Source: Magnaporthiopsis rhizophila (taxonomy: Eukaryota; Ascomycota; Sordariomycetes; Magnaporthales; Magnaporthaceae). From it: a DNA stretch of 64,000 nucleotides. This document shows, in pieces, positions 31,794 to 43,120 of the stretch. The notes below the pieces were generated by a model. The model had not been told where the DNA came from. It saw only the letters and a list, made by a program, of their open reading frames with translations, and did no database searches. The stretch's first letter is position 1. Each line of letters opens with the position of its first letter. The position numbers were made by a program, and so were the translations under genes. Location: positions 1 through 64,000 of the forward strand of contig PYSS01000112.1 in assembly GCA_003049465.1 (NCBI GenBank). Reading direction: 5' to 3'.

Positions 31794-33461
31794 ATGGCCC
31801 CTGTGATCGGCCAGAGGGAGCGGGTGACGGACGACGATCGACTGTCTAGGATCGCCCAGGCGGACTCGAAGCCATGGTACAGGAAGCCGAGATTGAGATT
31901 CCTGTATCTCATCATGATACCGACCTGTCTAGGGGTGGAATGGACCTCTGGGTTCGACTCTTCCATGATGAACAGCCTCCAGGCGGTCCCGGCCTGGGTT
32001 GACTGTACGTTGTTTTGTTTCCTGGGGCGCCCGCTCCGAACCACATCAAGTATGGCAACTAACTCCAACCGCGTTCCTTCTTTTCCCGCGCCCGCAGACT
32101 TTGACAATCCGCAAGGAGCCCGGCTCGGCCTCCTGGGTGCCATCTACTCGCTCGGGGGGCTCATGGCCGTGCCCTTCGTCCCGAGCGTGTCTCAGCGCCT
32201 CGGCCGGCGGTGGACCATAGTGGCGAGCTCGCTGTTCATGTGCGTCGGGGCGGGCATGCAGGCGGGCGCGCGCAATACTGACATGTTCCTCGCGTCGCGC
32301 TGGCTGCTCGGATTCGGCATCCCGTTCGCCATCGTCAACGCCTCGGCCATGCTGGGCGAGCTCAGCTACGCAAAGGAGCGGCCGGTCATGACGTCTCTGT
32401 TCAACGCGAGCTGGTTCGTGGGCGCCATCATCGCGGCGGGGACAACGTACGGCACGTTCCAGATGGCCACGACCTGGTCGTGGCGGCTCCCGTCGCTCCT
32501 CCAGCTCGTGCCGTCCATGTGCCAGATCTGCTTCATGCGCTGGTTGCCCGAGTCGCCCCGCTGGCTCATCTCGCGGGACCGGCACGAGGAGGCGTTGGCG
32601 GTGCTGCACGAGTACCACGCCGAGGGCGCCGACGGCGACGAGTTTGCGCGGCTCGAGTTCGCGCAGATCCAGAGCACCATCGCGGTCGAGAAGGAGACGG
32701 CGGCGCGTTTCGTGTGGGCCGACGTGTGGCGCGACGCGCCCATGCGCAAGCGCTTCACGCTGGCGGCCGTCGTGGGCTTCTTCACGCAGTGGAGCGGCAA
32801 CCTGCTGCTGTCGGTGTACATGAAGAAGATCCTCAAGATGGTGGGCGTCAGCGACGACCGACTCGTGCAGCAGATCATCCTGGGCCACACGTGCTGGGGG
32901 ATGGTCAACGCGGTGCCCATCGCGTTCCTGGCGCCGCGGTTCCCGCGCCGGCGCATGTTCCTGATCTGCACCGTTGGCACGGCCTGCGTGTACACGGCCT
33001 GGACGATAGCGACGGCCCGGTACGAGATCGACAAGGCGGCCGGTGCGGCGGTGCCCGTAATCCTCTTCATCTTTGTGTACTCGCCCTTCTACAACATCGG
33101 CTGGAACGCGCTGACGTACACGTACATGGTCGAGCTGTTCCCGTACGAGCAGCGGAGCAAGGGGATCGCGGTCGAGCAGCTGACGGTGCGGCTGGCCGTC
33201 TTCTTCAACACGTACGCGAACCCCATCGCCATGGATGCCATCGGCTGGCGGTACTACCTCATCTACTGCATCTGGATCCTGGTCGAGATCGCAACCGTCT
33301 TCTTCTTCTTCCCGGAGACGCACGGCCGCACGCTCGAGGAGCTGTCTTTCATGTTTGAGGGCAAGGAGCTGCAGGACCGGGTACGCAGCGGGGTCGACAA
33401 GATGGTACAGGCCGACGAGGCGGAACCGCGCACGACGAAGAGAGACAGGGACGGAGCCTGA
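31794..33461 (+). CDS. MFS sugar porter (hexose/lactose permease-like)
   Basis: Two exons (31794-32004 and 32098-33461) give 524 aa with 12 predicted membrane helices. Sugar porter signatures are FDSSMMNSLQAVPAW in helix 1, RLGRRWT in the loop between helices 2 and 3, LPESPRWLISRDR after helix 6, YSPFYNIGWNALTYTYMVELFP in helix 10, and FFFPETHGRTLEEL after helix 12 (a PETKGR variant with His). The frame stays open through the intron, but the splice (GTACGT...CCGCAG) removes a stretch out of character and gives WVDYFDNPQGARLG, as in relatives. The set resembles the lactose/hexose permease group of fungi; substrate is not determinable. It imports sugar by proton symport at the plasma membrane, by family knowledge. 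Confidence 0.9.
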   Translation: MAPVIGQRERVTDDDRLSRIAQADSKPWYRKPRLRFLYLIMIPTCLGVEWTSGFDSSMMNSLQAVPAWVDCTLFCFLGRPLRTTSSMATNSNRVPSFPAPADFDNPQGARLGLLGAIYSLGGLMAVPFVPSVSQRLGRRWTIVASSLFMCVGAGMQAGARNTDMFLASRWLLGFGIPFAIVNASAMLGELSYAKERPVMTSLFNASWFVGAIIAAGTTYGTFQMATTWSWRLPSLLQLVPSMCQICFMRWLPESPRWLISRDRHEEALAVLHEYHAEGADGDEFARLEFAQIQSTIAVEKETAARFVWADVWRDAPMRKRFTLAAVVGFFTQWSGNLLLSVYMKKILKMVGVSDDRLVQQIILGHTCWGMVNAVPIAFLAPRFPRRRMFLICTVGTACVYTAWTIATARYEIDKAAGAAVPVILFIFVYSPFYNIGWNALTYTYMVELFPYEQRSKGIAVEQLTVRLAVFFNTYANPIAMDAIGWRYYLIYCIWILVEIATVFFFFPETHGRTLEELSFMFEGKELQDRVRSGVDKMVQADEAEPRTTKRDRDGA

Positions 33462-35405
33462 GCCCAACGGACGGGACGGATTCACGGGTCGCGACGCTGC
33501 AGGCGCGCGCTTTGACGGACCAAGTTGGCAGGCATGAGGTGTGTAGCAGACGGGCCGTCCAAGGAGCGTTTTGTTTGGTGTTGATCTCCCTTGCAGGATG
33601 GAGAGGGGCGGATGGGTGCGATTCCGGTTGCTGTGGATCCACTTTGATAGGAAGGGCCAACCGGAAGCCTTGAAACTGAGGACTGTTTCTCCATCCGCCA
33701 ACACTCCGTCGGACGAGCCGAGGCTGAGGGCCAGCTCTGGATTGACGCGCGGATGGTCTGACAGGAGTGTCGCTTCCATCGCTTGCCCAGCACGCCGGCT
33801 CCCGGCTGCAGACCATTTGATTGCAGCCACCGTTCCTTCCTGTCACAGAAATTGCCGATCCCCAAGGGGCCCGCCTTGGCGCCCAGCACTCTCGAGGGCC
33901 AAAGCAGAAGACGAGAAATGGTTCTGCAGCGTTGGCACCTGGCAGCACGGCTGATTACTGTGTCCTAGAGGTTGGGCTTAGCGTCTGTCGTATCTGGAGA
34001 AAACTGATCCAGTAATCCGCCAGGCGTTCGACGTGCGATCACTTAATGCAAGGAATCGCCCGTTTTAGACCAGCGTCGCAGGCGGACCTAACCCTGCTCG
34101 TTACGGTCGGACTGGCGTTGGGGCCAGCCCAACGGGACAGCGCGGCAACTCTAGGGCCACCGACATGAGAACCCGAAGTCCCGGCATGGAATGCGGTGGC
34201 GCTACCAATCAAAATAAATTTTATCAATCCAATTCTTGTGCAGCTGACATTGAAATGTGTCGGCACCTCGAGCTCCACCGCAAGCATGTGTGGCGAACTG
34301 CGGTTGATTAGCGTGCTCCCGGCGATGACGGCGCAATGCACAAAGGCCGCGTCAGAGGAGAAGGCTGGTCGTTGAAAATGTCCAAAAACTGTCGGGCCAC
34401 GAACGAGGACACCATAAGATAAAAAAGACTAATAAACGAGCAGCCTCCGTGATTGGCTGCCATCCATTTCCCCCCGCCGGCCCGGCATCTCACGTCATCC
34501 CTGCCATCGTGTTGGCGTCCAGATCCGCGTCCCCGCTGGCCCCAGCTTTGGCCCTTGGTCCACACCCCGCCGCCGAGGGCGCCCGTCCGTGGCAGCGCTC
34601 CGTCTCATGTCTCATGTGGGCGAGCTTTTCTGGGTTTTTGCGGCAGCCACATGTGCCGCAACAGCTCCTTTCGCATCTCGCTTCAGGCAGGCTTGCTGCC
34701 GGCTGATAGGAGGCAGAGCCAGCTGCGTCTGCAGCTTTTCTTGGCTGCGCTCCGCCTGGCTCGGGCAGAGACAGTCGCTCTGCTGTGGGCTGCAGGCTGA
34801 TCTGGCCGGGGTTTGGGCTTGGGGTTCTGCGTGGGATTGTGGATGGCCGTCCATACCTCAGCCCGGATTTAGACCAGATCCCTGTCTTCCCATTCTTAGC
34901 CGGTCCCTTTTGGTTTGGCCATCTTCCGTCATTCCTTCCATGTGTTTCGCCCTCTCCCACGTCTCCAGCCCTGTCCTCGACGCGGCCTCTTTTTTTTTTT
35001 TTTGTCTTGGTTCCATTGTTCACCATCGCCGACCGTGCCAACAAACGGTCAGCCGTTTGAGAAAATCATCACTCGCGACCGACACTCAAAGACGGGCCTG
35101 CCATCGATTGTGTCAATTGCCACTCGCCCTGCCGAATCGCCAGCGGATGTTCATTAGTCGAAACACTAAAAACAGCGGCTTTGCGCTGCGCTTGCGAGCA
35201 TCTGCATTTTGACTTTGCTGCCACCACCAGCAATCTCGTCCACACCGCTCTCAGAATCATACAACACCAGAGATACCCCCAAAAATCACGCTCGAGCACC
35301 CGACGACCCAAAAAGGAATACAACGAACGGTATCTTCATCGACGACGAACACGCCCAAAGCCGAAACAACACAGTCGCACAGCCCAGCACAGCCCGTTGC
35401 CCGCC
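33462..35405. other. Intergenic region upstream of the DUF7053 gene
   Basis: About 1.9 kb with no gene. The open frames at 34449-35212 overlap on both strands and are random. A 13-14 nt T run lies near 34990-35003. The part near 35406 is CA/AC-rich and probably 5' untranslated leader. Confidence 0.5.
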
Positions 35406-36953
35406 ATGTTGAAAAAGAAGGAGGTTTACACAACCATAACGCCAATTCCAGGCTTCATCCCCCGACAGCTCGCCATCGACATCCTCCACTCGCACTCTGA
35501 GGTCATCACGCTGAACCCGCTGGTGCTGTCTCACAAGGCTATCCAAGCCCCGCGCGATGCCGCCGCGGATGAGTTTTACAGCACCTGGTACGAGATCACG
35601 GAGCGCATCCAATATGTCCCTGGCCTTGGGAGGATGGGCTCGGGCCGCATCTCATTCAACGGGTGCTTCCATGATATGCCGTGGGGACTTCAGACACACA
35701 TCTACGCGCCCATGGGCGTCGACCTGCGCAACAAGTACCGCATCGCAGGAAACCAGCCGGGCGTCGAGCCCCCGGAGCTCCCGGAGATCGGCTCGGCAGA
35801 GCTGGGCATTCCCAGCGACGGACTGTACCTGCGTGAGGATATCGAGATCAGATGTAACATCACCGTCGTCGGATTTGTCAAGGCCGAGCTGAAGAAGGCT
35901 AGTAAAGAGATGGTCCAGCGCATTATCAAAAAGGCGGAGCTTCTCGACGCCGGCGTGCTGCAAGGCATGATCGAGGATGGCAAGCTCAGGACCATCAACC
36001 CTGCCGACAGGTCCAACACGGTCCGCTCTAGCAACACGGTCCGCTCTACCACTTCTCGCTATGGCTCTGGCCCCTCGCCCCTACCCAGCCCGACCACCCC
36101 GCATTATAGCATGCACATTGGCAACAGCCCCTCCATGCCGTACACGGTACCTCGGCCGGGCTCAATGCAGCAAGGAGGGCTACCCCCGAGACCAGGCACC
36201 TCGGGCTCACAAGGCACCTACCACGGGCACCAACCCCAGCAATATCATGCGCACCAGCAGCATTACCCACCCGCCCACCAACATGGCGCCCAGGAGCTGC
36301 CCATGTTTGGGATGTCGCATCAACAACAGCAGCAGCAACAGCCACAAACACAACAGCAAGTCATAATGGAGCTGCCGGGCGACTTCTACCACCCCGCGCA
36401 ACATTCGCCGCGCTTCGCTCCTGCGGCCCACGGCGGCGCCGCGCAGGGCTCGCCGCGCGCTCCCTCGTTTGCCAGCGAGCCGCCGACCCCACCTCCCCAT
36501 CCGGGCAGCTACGCCGGCGACGCGCGCGTGTCCTCGGTCTCGGCGGGCGGCTGGTCCGACGTTTCCCGATCAGACGGCGGCGGGACGACGGGGTCCACAC
36601 GGCCGAGCTCGATCCAGAGCGACGCGGGCCCGCAACAGGGGCTGGGCGGCGCGCGGTCGCCGCCGCCCCCGCCGCTGATGCCTGGTGGTGGTGGTATCGG
36701 CGGCGGCGACCAGCTGCTGTCGAAGCTCTCGACGTGCAGCGAGACGGCCGAGGAGCACAACAACGCCCACCGCGAGCAGGCGTTCAAGAGGCTGGACGGC
36801 GGGAAGACGCCGTCGCCCAAGGGATACAGCTACAACCCGGCAGACTACGCAAAGGTGTCGCCGCAGATGCAGCAGATCTCCCCCAAGACGGCCGGGCATA
36901 ACGGGTTCCCTTATGTGCAACAGCAGCAGACCCAGCAGCGATATGGCTACTGA
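35406..36953 (+). CDS. DUF7053-domain protein with long disordered tail
   Basis: Single-exon 515-aa protein. Residues 1-~205 are the fungal DUF7053 domain, recognisable by KKKEVYTTITPIPGFIPRQ at the start, STWYEITERIQYVPG, ISFNGCFHDMPWGLQTHIYA, GVDLRNKYRIAGNQPG and the helical end ASKEMVQRIIKKAELLDAGV. The rest is Pro/Gln/Ser/Gly-rich and disordered, with Gln runs, His-rich patches and a short conserved-looking C terminus (GYSYNPADYAKV). No signal peptide or membrane segment is present. The domain is widespread in filamentous ascomycetes and resembles a START/polyketide-cyclase-type fold in outline, but no activity is known. Domain call strong. Confidence 0.88.
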   Translation: MLKKKEVYTTITPIPGFIPRQLAIDILHSHSEVITLNPLVLSHKAIQAPRDAAADEFYSTWYEITERIQYVPGLGRMGSGRISFNGCFHDMPWGLQTHIYAPMGVDLRNKYRIAGNQPGVEPPELPEIGSAELGIPSDGLYLREDIEIRCNITVVGFVKAELKKASKEMVQRIIKKAELLDAGVLQGMIEDGKLRTINPADRSNTVRSSNTVRSTTSRYGSGPSPLPSPTTPHYSMHIGNSPSMPYTVPRPGSMQQGGLPPRPGTSGSQGTYHGHQPQQYHAHQQHYPPAHQHGAQELPMFGMSHQQQQQQQPQTQQQVIMELPGDFYHPAQHSPRFAPAAHGGAAQGSPRAPSFASEPPTPPPHPGSYAGDARVSSVSAGGWSDVSRSDGGGTTGSTRPSSIQSDAGPQQGLGGARSPPPPPLMPGGGGIGGGDQLLSKLSTCSETAEEHNNAHREQAFKRLDGGKTPSPKGYSYNPADYAKVSPQMQQISPKTAGHNGFPYVQQQQTQQRYGY

Positions 36954-37644
36954 TAGGATTTGCTCTCCCTTTTATCCCTTTTTATGACGGCCGTGTTTTT
37001 GGCCCGCTTTGCATGATACCTTTTTTTTTATTTATGATACCTCGAACTTGTGATTTTCTTTCAGTATTCCTTTTTCTTTCTCTTTTCATTTTATCGCTTG
37101 CAGGACCTGACCGGGACAGGGCACGAGCTAGGATTTACCCTTTGATGCATTCATGGATTTGTATTCCACACGTTCATCTCGTCTCTGCGTGTTCGGCTCG
37201 GCAGGAGGTCTAGGGAAAATCAGTGGAGTTCTGAGGTAGATGGAAAGCCGGATTTTTAAGCCCGTGTCAAAACTTTCTAGAAATGTAGCGATTTCTTTTT
37301 GTTAATGTATTAATGGATTTACTACGTGCGGTATTTTCCTGTGTCACATCTTTAAAGTCTTGCTTGACCTGCGATGAACTGCTCTCTCGTCGTCACAGGG
37401 ATGCTGCCATCTTCGCTACACGGGGCGATCGAATTTGTCCTGATCTATTCCCTTCTTTAAGGTCTCCAGTCGTTGGTGCCGCGGTATCCGAGGTTCCCTA
37501 GCTTCCTCGCAGTCTGATGTCGTCGTAATCCTCCCCCGGACGACGGTTTATGATCCCATGTGCAGGCCGTCTGAGAAAATCCTCCGCCTTCCCTCCCACC
37601 AGAGGCATAGCCACAAACTGACTCTAGCCCAGCCAAGAGGCCGC
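36954..37644. other. Convergent intergenic region
   Basis: 3' flanks of the DUF7053 (+) and DUF1479 (-) genes. It contains T-rich runs (37021-37090) and no coding signal. Confidence 0.5.
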
Positions 37645-39461
37645 TTATCGGAAACCCAATATCTGGTTGGCTTTCTCCAGCACAGCCCTGGCCCCGGGTC
37701 TGATACCGTCCGGAACGGTCAGCTTTTCCAGCCCAAATGCCTGGAGCCCCACGGGGTCCGCGTGCATTCTCGCGTAATCCTCCGTCGGTCGATCGATGTG
37801 CTCCGACTCGCCCTTGCCGCCGGGGAAATCAGGGCCTGGCGTTCCCGCGAGGAAGGCCTGGCGCTGCCTCGCCAGGTACACGGCATTCAGCTCGGTGACG
37901 GGACAGACCGGGATGTAAAGGACGCTCGAGTCTGATTTGCCGCCGTGTTTTGGGTCGACGGCGTGTATTGCTAACGGGAAGTGCCGGGAGGAGTTAGCGC
38001 AACAGGGAGAGAGAACTGTGTAAGCCAGCCTGTTGTGGAGCAGCGGGGAACTCACTGTCGCAGTGCCAAACCACATAATCGCCAGGCTCGACCCCGGGCA
38101 TGGGCACCATGGTTCTAGCAAGCTCGAGGTGGGGGTGCAGCTCCGCGCTCGGATACTCCTGACCGCGGCCCGGGGTCGCGCCCTGCAGGTCCGACGTCAT
38201 GTGCTCGCCGGCCGTGAAGACCCAGTTGTCGGGGCGCAGGAACCCCTCGCTCGCGACCCCGGCGCCCGCCGCCGTCTCGAACTCGCCGTGCGGCCTGGCG
38301 GGGCGAAAAAAGGGCCGGAGCAGGGTGTAGACGGCCGAGAGCGTCGGGTTCGGGTAGACGAGCAGGGTGCCGCGGCCGGGCCCGCACGCGCTCATGCTGA
38401 GCCAGCCCTGGAGGGCGCGGAAGGCGGAGCAGGCGCCCAGGCCGTCGTGCAGGTTGCTGACGGCGTCGACGCGCGCGCCGGCGTCCCACGGGTCGAAGGC
38501 GCCGGCGGCGTCCCAGCGGCCAGCCAGGACGGCGTCGTAGACGCGGCCGCGGCCGTAACCGTCCGGGTCCCAGCGCTCGACGCTGCCGCCGTCCTGGTGC
38601 GGCCCCAGCGCGAACGAAGCGTCGCCCGGCTGCCGGATCCGCAGCCGGTCCGCGTACGTGAGCGGCGTCGAGAGGTCCACGAGCGGGTCTCCCTCGACGT
38701 GCCACAGCGTCTCGAGGAGGGCGCGCTGCGTGCGGACGAGGTTTGGGTGCGCGCGGGCCTTGATTTGCGGCGCGCTCCAGTAAAGCTCGAACACCTGCGG
38801 ATCATGGGACGGAAAGCCTACGAGCAATGAAATGTCAGCTGCTCCTCTTTTTTCCCTCCTTTTACTCTGCTCTTCATTTTTTGCCTTTTCTATTTTCAAC
38901 ACTGTCGCCAGTTCTCATCTTATCTCTCAGGGCTGGCTTAGGCCCATCTCATGCGTCGGTACAACTGAGAAAAGGCCTACCTCGTGTTGATGGATTCTTG
39001 CGAACGTACTCCTCAATCTCGTCTTTGTAAGCGCGGGCCTCCGCCTTGGGAATTACGCCCCTGATGACGGCAGCGCCACGCTTGTGTATCTCACCCTTGA
39101 GCCCAGGAAGGTCGGATGCGAGACGGCTGAATTGGACCTCTGGGATGATCTGGGAACGGCCTTTTGCAATCACCTCCGTCTCAGTCCGCAATGCAGCCAG
39201 CAGTCTTTCCCAGCTATCCTGGATCTCCCTCTCGCGGCCGGCCACTAGGCAGAGCTTGAGCTGTCGGTAGCGGTCTGGCAGTGGCTCCTCCTTTTGACCA
39301 GCGAGGGAGGCAAATGCGTCCGATATGTCACCCTCACGTTTAGGGGATGCACTCGCCATGGCCGCCATGCCCACAGACCTAGAGCCGCCGGGCGTTCTGG
39401 CCGCAAGCCGTGTGGCGTGGAGCGCATGGTAGAAAGGGAAACGCGATGCGTGCAACGCCAT
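37645..39461 (-). CDS. DUF1479 / YbiU-like Fe(II)/2-oxoglutarate dioxygenase-fold protein
   Basis: Three exons (39461-38981, 38817-38056 and 37970-37645) give 522 aa. The N-terminal ~35 residues are Arg/His/Ala-rich, possibly a mitochondrial presequence; a later ATG (MAAMASASPK) would remove it. The DUF1479 core contains GAAVIRGVIPKAEA, the metal-site segment LGPHQDGGSVERWDPDGY (His and Asp near residues 234-236) and the distal GDYVVWHCDTIHAVD completed by the second splice, with the second metal His. The family includes YbiU of Escherichia coli and many fungal proteins; a substrate is not established. Both introns have standard borders (GTAGGC...CGTAG, GTGAGT...GTTAG). Family call strong. 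Confidence 0.87.
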
Positions 39462-40567
39462 GATGGGCAAGGCAGATGGATGGCTGGCTGGTTGAAATAC
39501 GGATTTCTTGCCAGACCAAGGAGGAACTTTCGCACGGGAAAGGCCTGGCCAAGAGGCAATGGGCTCATACCCTTTTAATCCAGCCAACCAAAGCCAGCGA
39601 GATGCTCAGCGCATACTTTATATCCCCCAAAACGGAGCGGACGGCCGCCGCCTTCCCAGCCACGGAGCTTCCATTTTGGCACAAGTAAAGCGGGACGGTC
39701 CAAGAAGGCTCCGGGTTGATGTCAGGCGACAGCCCCGTGTGGGTGTACTAGACGCAAAGTGTCGTCAGCAGTACGTCTTGTGGAGGTGGAAAGCGAAAAC
39801 TGGGCAGTCGCACCAGACCTGGATGAGCACGACACACAGCGCATTTGTGCTGCTTGGCGGGCATCAGGAGGCGACACAACAACAAGGTTCAACGGAGTGT
39901 TCATTCCAGGGACGGCGACACGTTCCCGTTTCGTTGTGCATTCGAAAAACAAGAAACAAAAAAGTACATTGATCCCTTGTCAGGAATAGGAAATGCAGCC
40001 AAATGGAGGCTACAGCTCGAGATGTGTCGAATAGCATAACATGGACCGAACGCCCCGAGTCAGTTGCAGCACGGTGGCTGCTCGTTTTCCATTCTTCTGG
40101 CGGCCGATCAACAGCCCGCCCGTCGGAGGCTTTCGCCCAAGGTACAGCCGGCGGGGAGGTTGGCTACCGGGGCTGTTGAGCGTTGAGCCCTGGCAAAGGA
40201 GGGGCTTGGCCCGTGCATGGCAGCCCGCGTGTGTGATTGGGCGCGCAAACTTTCGCGTTCCCCACCCCACGAAGAAACAACCCGGCGGCTTTACGATTTC
40301 TGGAAGGTCCGACCCCTCCGAAACCTCGACTTTCTCTCGTTTTCCACGGCCCGTCGACGGTTCGCGCCCGCACCGTTTGTGCTCAATCTCTGCGCCGTCG
40401 CTCGCTGCCGCGCAATTGAGCCTCAGCCTGCCCCCGCACGCCCTGCCCCTCCCGCCTGCTGCGAAGCTGAGCGGTCTGATCGAGCTAGGTAACGCTTTGG
40501 TTGGGCCGCATCGGACGACGCGTGGCGCGCAACGAGGCTGCCACCGCAAAAAATTTGAGCATCAGCC
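39462..40567. other. Bidirectional intergenic region
   Basis: Shared upstream DNA of the DUF1479 (-) and Zn-cluster (+) genes. Overlapping open frames at 39722-40549 show no domain. GC content rises toward 40568, as in a leader. Confidence 0.5.
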
Positions 40568-43120
40568 ATGGCCACCGTCGCAAACTCCAGCGCTGCCGTC
40601 AAGTTTGTCGGCTCCGACGCCGACGGCCTGCCCCTCAAGCGGAAACAGGTACAGCAGGCCTGCCTGTCGTGTCGCAAGAAGAAGGTAAGCCCGCCTGCCT
40701 GGGGATCCCTCAGCCTCGTCTCATGCTCGCTTCCATGCCCGTCTCTTGGGTATGCCGCCGCCCCGTCTTCGCCCGCCCAAGCGGCTAGCCGAGCTCGTAG
40801 TCCGCCCCTGGGGCGGGAGTCCCCGACGTCTTGGTCCCACCCCAATGCCGCGGCCCTCGCCGTCCTGCGCCAGCTGCCGAGCCACTGGCACGGTCCTTCC
40901 ACCCAATACATCCCGATGCTGACCCCCTCTTGTCTCCCGTGGCCACCAGAAACGCTGCGTCCATGCGATTACGTCGTCTCCGCCAGAAACCAAGGCTGCC
41001 GATCCTACCACGCATGCCACAGACCCACCGCCGCTCGACTCTAGCCCCACGAGGGGTGGTGGTGCCGAATCTGTCGCATCACAGGCTGGGGATGCCGGCA
41101 GGTCGCTCGAGGAGGATATCTGCCAGGTCGCCGCGACGCAGCTCGTCGAGCTCTCGTCTCGTTTCGTCGGCGACCTCAACCCGGAAGGCATCTTCATCGA
41201 GGCCACCACGCGCAAGGAGACCGCGCCCGGGCCCAATGAGATCGGGATATGGCTGTCCACGCGCTCCGAATCCGGTAAGGACAACGTGCGCAGCCCCGAG
41301 CTCCCGCACCGGGGTCAGCAGCGCCTCGGCTCCCACCACCAGTACAGGTCTCCGAGAGACCGGCCCGGCAGTCTCTTTTCCGACTATGAACGTGCCAAGG
41401 CGCGCTATCTCAGTGAGGAGTGCCTTGTCACGGTGCCACCGCCTAGCGACTACGCCGTCTTGCATCAAATATACATGGACAAAGTGCACCCCATATTCCC
41501 CGTCTTCACCGACTCGGACCTGGCAGGCACCAACCCAGACTCTGTGTACTGCGCCGTCCTCAAGCAGGTCATCGCCCTGATTGGCGGCCTGGACCCTAGC
41601 GCCCGCAACCATCTTCGTCTCGAGCCCGGCGGCCCTCTGTTGAGGCCACAGGATTTCCATCAGCGGCTTTCCGACGCAATATGCCCAGTGCTCGACGCAG
41701 ACTGGATTCAAAGCCAGGTGGACCACATTTCCATTCTGACGACCATGGCTCTCTTCTACCAACCTTTCGATGCCACGCAGCGAGATCGCGCCCCTTCGCT
41801 CAACACACAGGCAGTCCACCAGCTCCTGAATCTCAGCGCCCACCTCGCTGGCTATCAGTCCCAAAGGCCAGGCGAGGATATCGACCGTGTCTTCTGCGCC
41901 GTGTGGGCCGTAGACCGGCTCTGTGCTTCATTCTACGCCCGACCCACGATGATACACGAGCGAGATATCGAACGAGACTTGTCGGCCACGATCGAAAAGC
42001 AGCCGCCTTGTTTCCGCCTGTTCCTCCGACTGATCCAGACGCTGGACGGCATATTCCCGTTGTACAGGCCACACCAACGTGTCGAATATACCGACATTCC
42101 AATTCTGGAGTCGCTCGTAATCGATACGGGCACGGCGAGGACGCCAACGCGGCTTCTCGGTAAGAATACACACGGCTCGTCTCCTCAATAACCTACCCAG
42201 CGGAGCGGCTCTTGGAACGCCCTCGAGATCCCAGCCTATGGTTGCCTGACGACTTACTGACGGCGCCTTCACCGCCAGCCACGCTCGAGACTCTTTACCA
42301 CGGCATCTCGGTGCTCAGCTGTCGCCAACCGCGCAGCGCCTTCAACCACTCGTTGGTGGACGAGGAAAGCCGGTTGCATCTGCCCAGCGCCACCATCAAC
42401 CCCCGACGCTCACTTTCGGCCGACAGGATCAAGTGGATAGTCGAGAATGAAGACCTGGGCCCCTTTCCCTTCGTCCCTTACGCCCTGTCGCTGGCGCTGA
42501 GCGTCCAGTACAGGAAGATGAGGTACAGCCGCACCGTCATGTTCCGCAACCGCGCCAGGGGCATGTTCCAGGATATCGTGGCGGAGTTGAGAAAACTGGG
42601 CGACTTCTTTTTCAGCGCAAGGGTCAACGCCGGCCTGGGGGATAGCATCCTGCGCGAGATGGAAAAGACGGCAACGTCGCTGTGCAGGGATGAGCTGGAC
42701 CACAACGGCGCCGCGTCATCTGCGGCAGGTTCCATCGCCAGAGGAGCCACTCCTACGGTGGGCGGCGGCGGGCCACAGGGCAGTGGCGTTGCGTCTCGAG
42801 CAGGACATACCGGGCCCGCGGCAACGGTGGCGTCTGCGAGCACGACGAATGGTCACTTTGCCGACGTTCCGATGGGCGGAACCGGCCCCCCAGCCGCCGT
42901 GGCGTCCCAAAGCGGAGGGTACGGCAGTCACGGCAACACTGCGCCTCCCAACCACGATGCCGTGTCTGTCTTTGACAGTTTCGACGTGGACCTCGACCTG
43001 TTCGGTTATTTCGATCCGAACTTCAACCTTGGCGCAGTCGACACAGCCCTCGAAGCGAACCTGAATATCGGCTTCCCGCAAACGTGGACAGGCGAGGCTT
43101 GGAATTATGCAGGCGCCTAA
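40568..43120 (+). CDS. Zn-cluster (half-cluster) fungal transcription factor
   Basis: Three exons (40568-40684, 40950-42159, 42201-43120) give 748 aa. The N terminus has a basic Zn2Cys6-like start, KRKQVQQACLSCRKKKKRC, made by joining exons 1 and 2. Only the first three Cys (C-x2-C-x6-C) occur; the second Cys triplet expected within the next ~25 residues is absent. Residues ~235-560 are the fungal-specific transcription factor middle domain (YAVLHQIYMDKVHPIFPVF, PSLNTQAVHQLLNLSAHLA, DRVFCAVWAVDRLCASFYA). The C terminus is Gly/Ala/Ser-rich with an acidic aromatic stretch (SVFDSFDVDLDLFGYFD) that looks like an activation domain. It resembles regulators of the cutinase-factor group in outline. 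Predicted nuclear; targets unknown. The first intron (265 nt) is the longest in the window. Confidence 0.83.

Noticed and set aside
32046..33830. 594-codon frame antisense to the MFS sugar transporter
   Set aside because: GC-rich shadow of a well-supported transporter; Arg/His/Asp-rich random translation.
34449..35212. Overlapping open frames before the DUF7053 gene
   Set aside because: No domain on either strand and no splice signals linking them to a gene; more likely promoter and leader DNA.
38033..38830. 265-codon frame antisense to the DUF1479 gene
   Set aside because: Shadow frame of GC-rich coding DNA with no domain.
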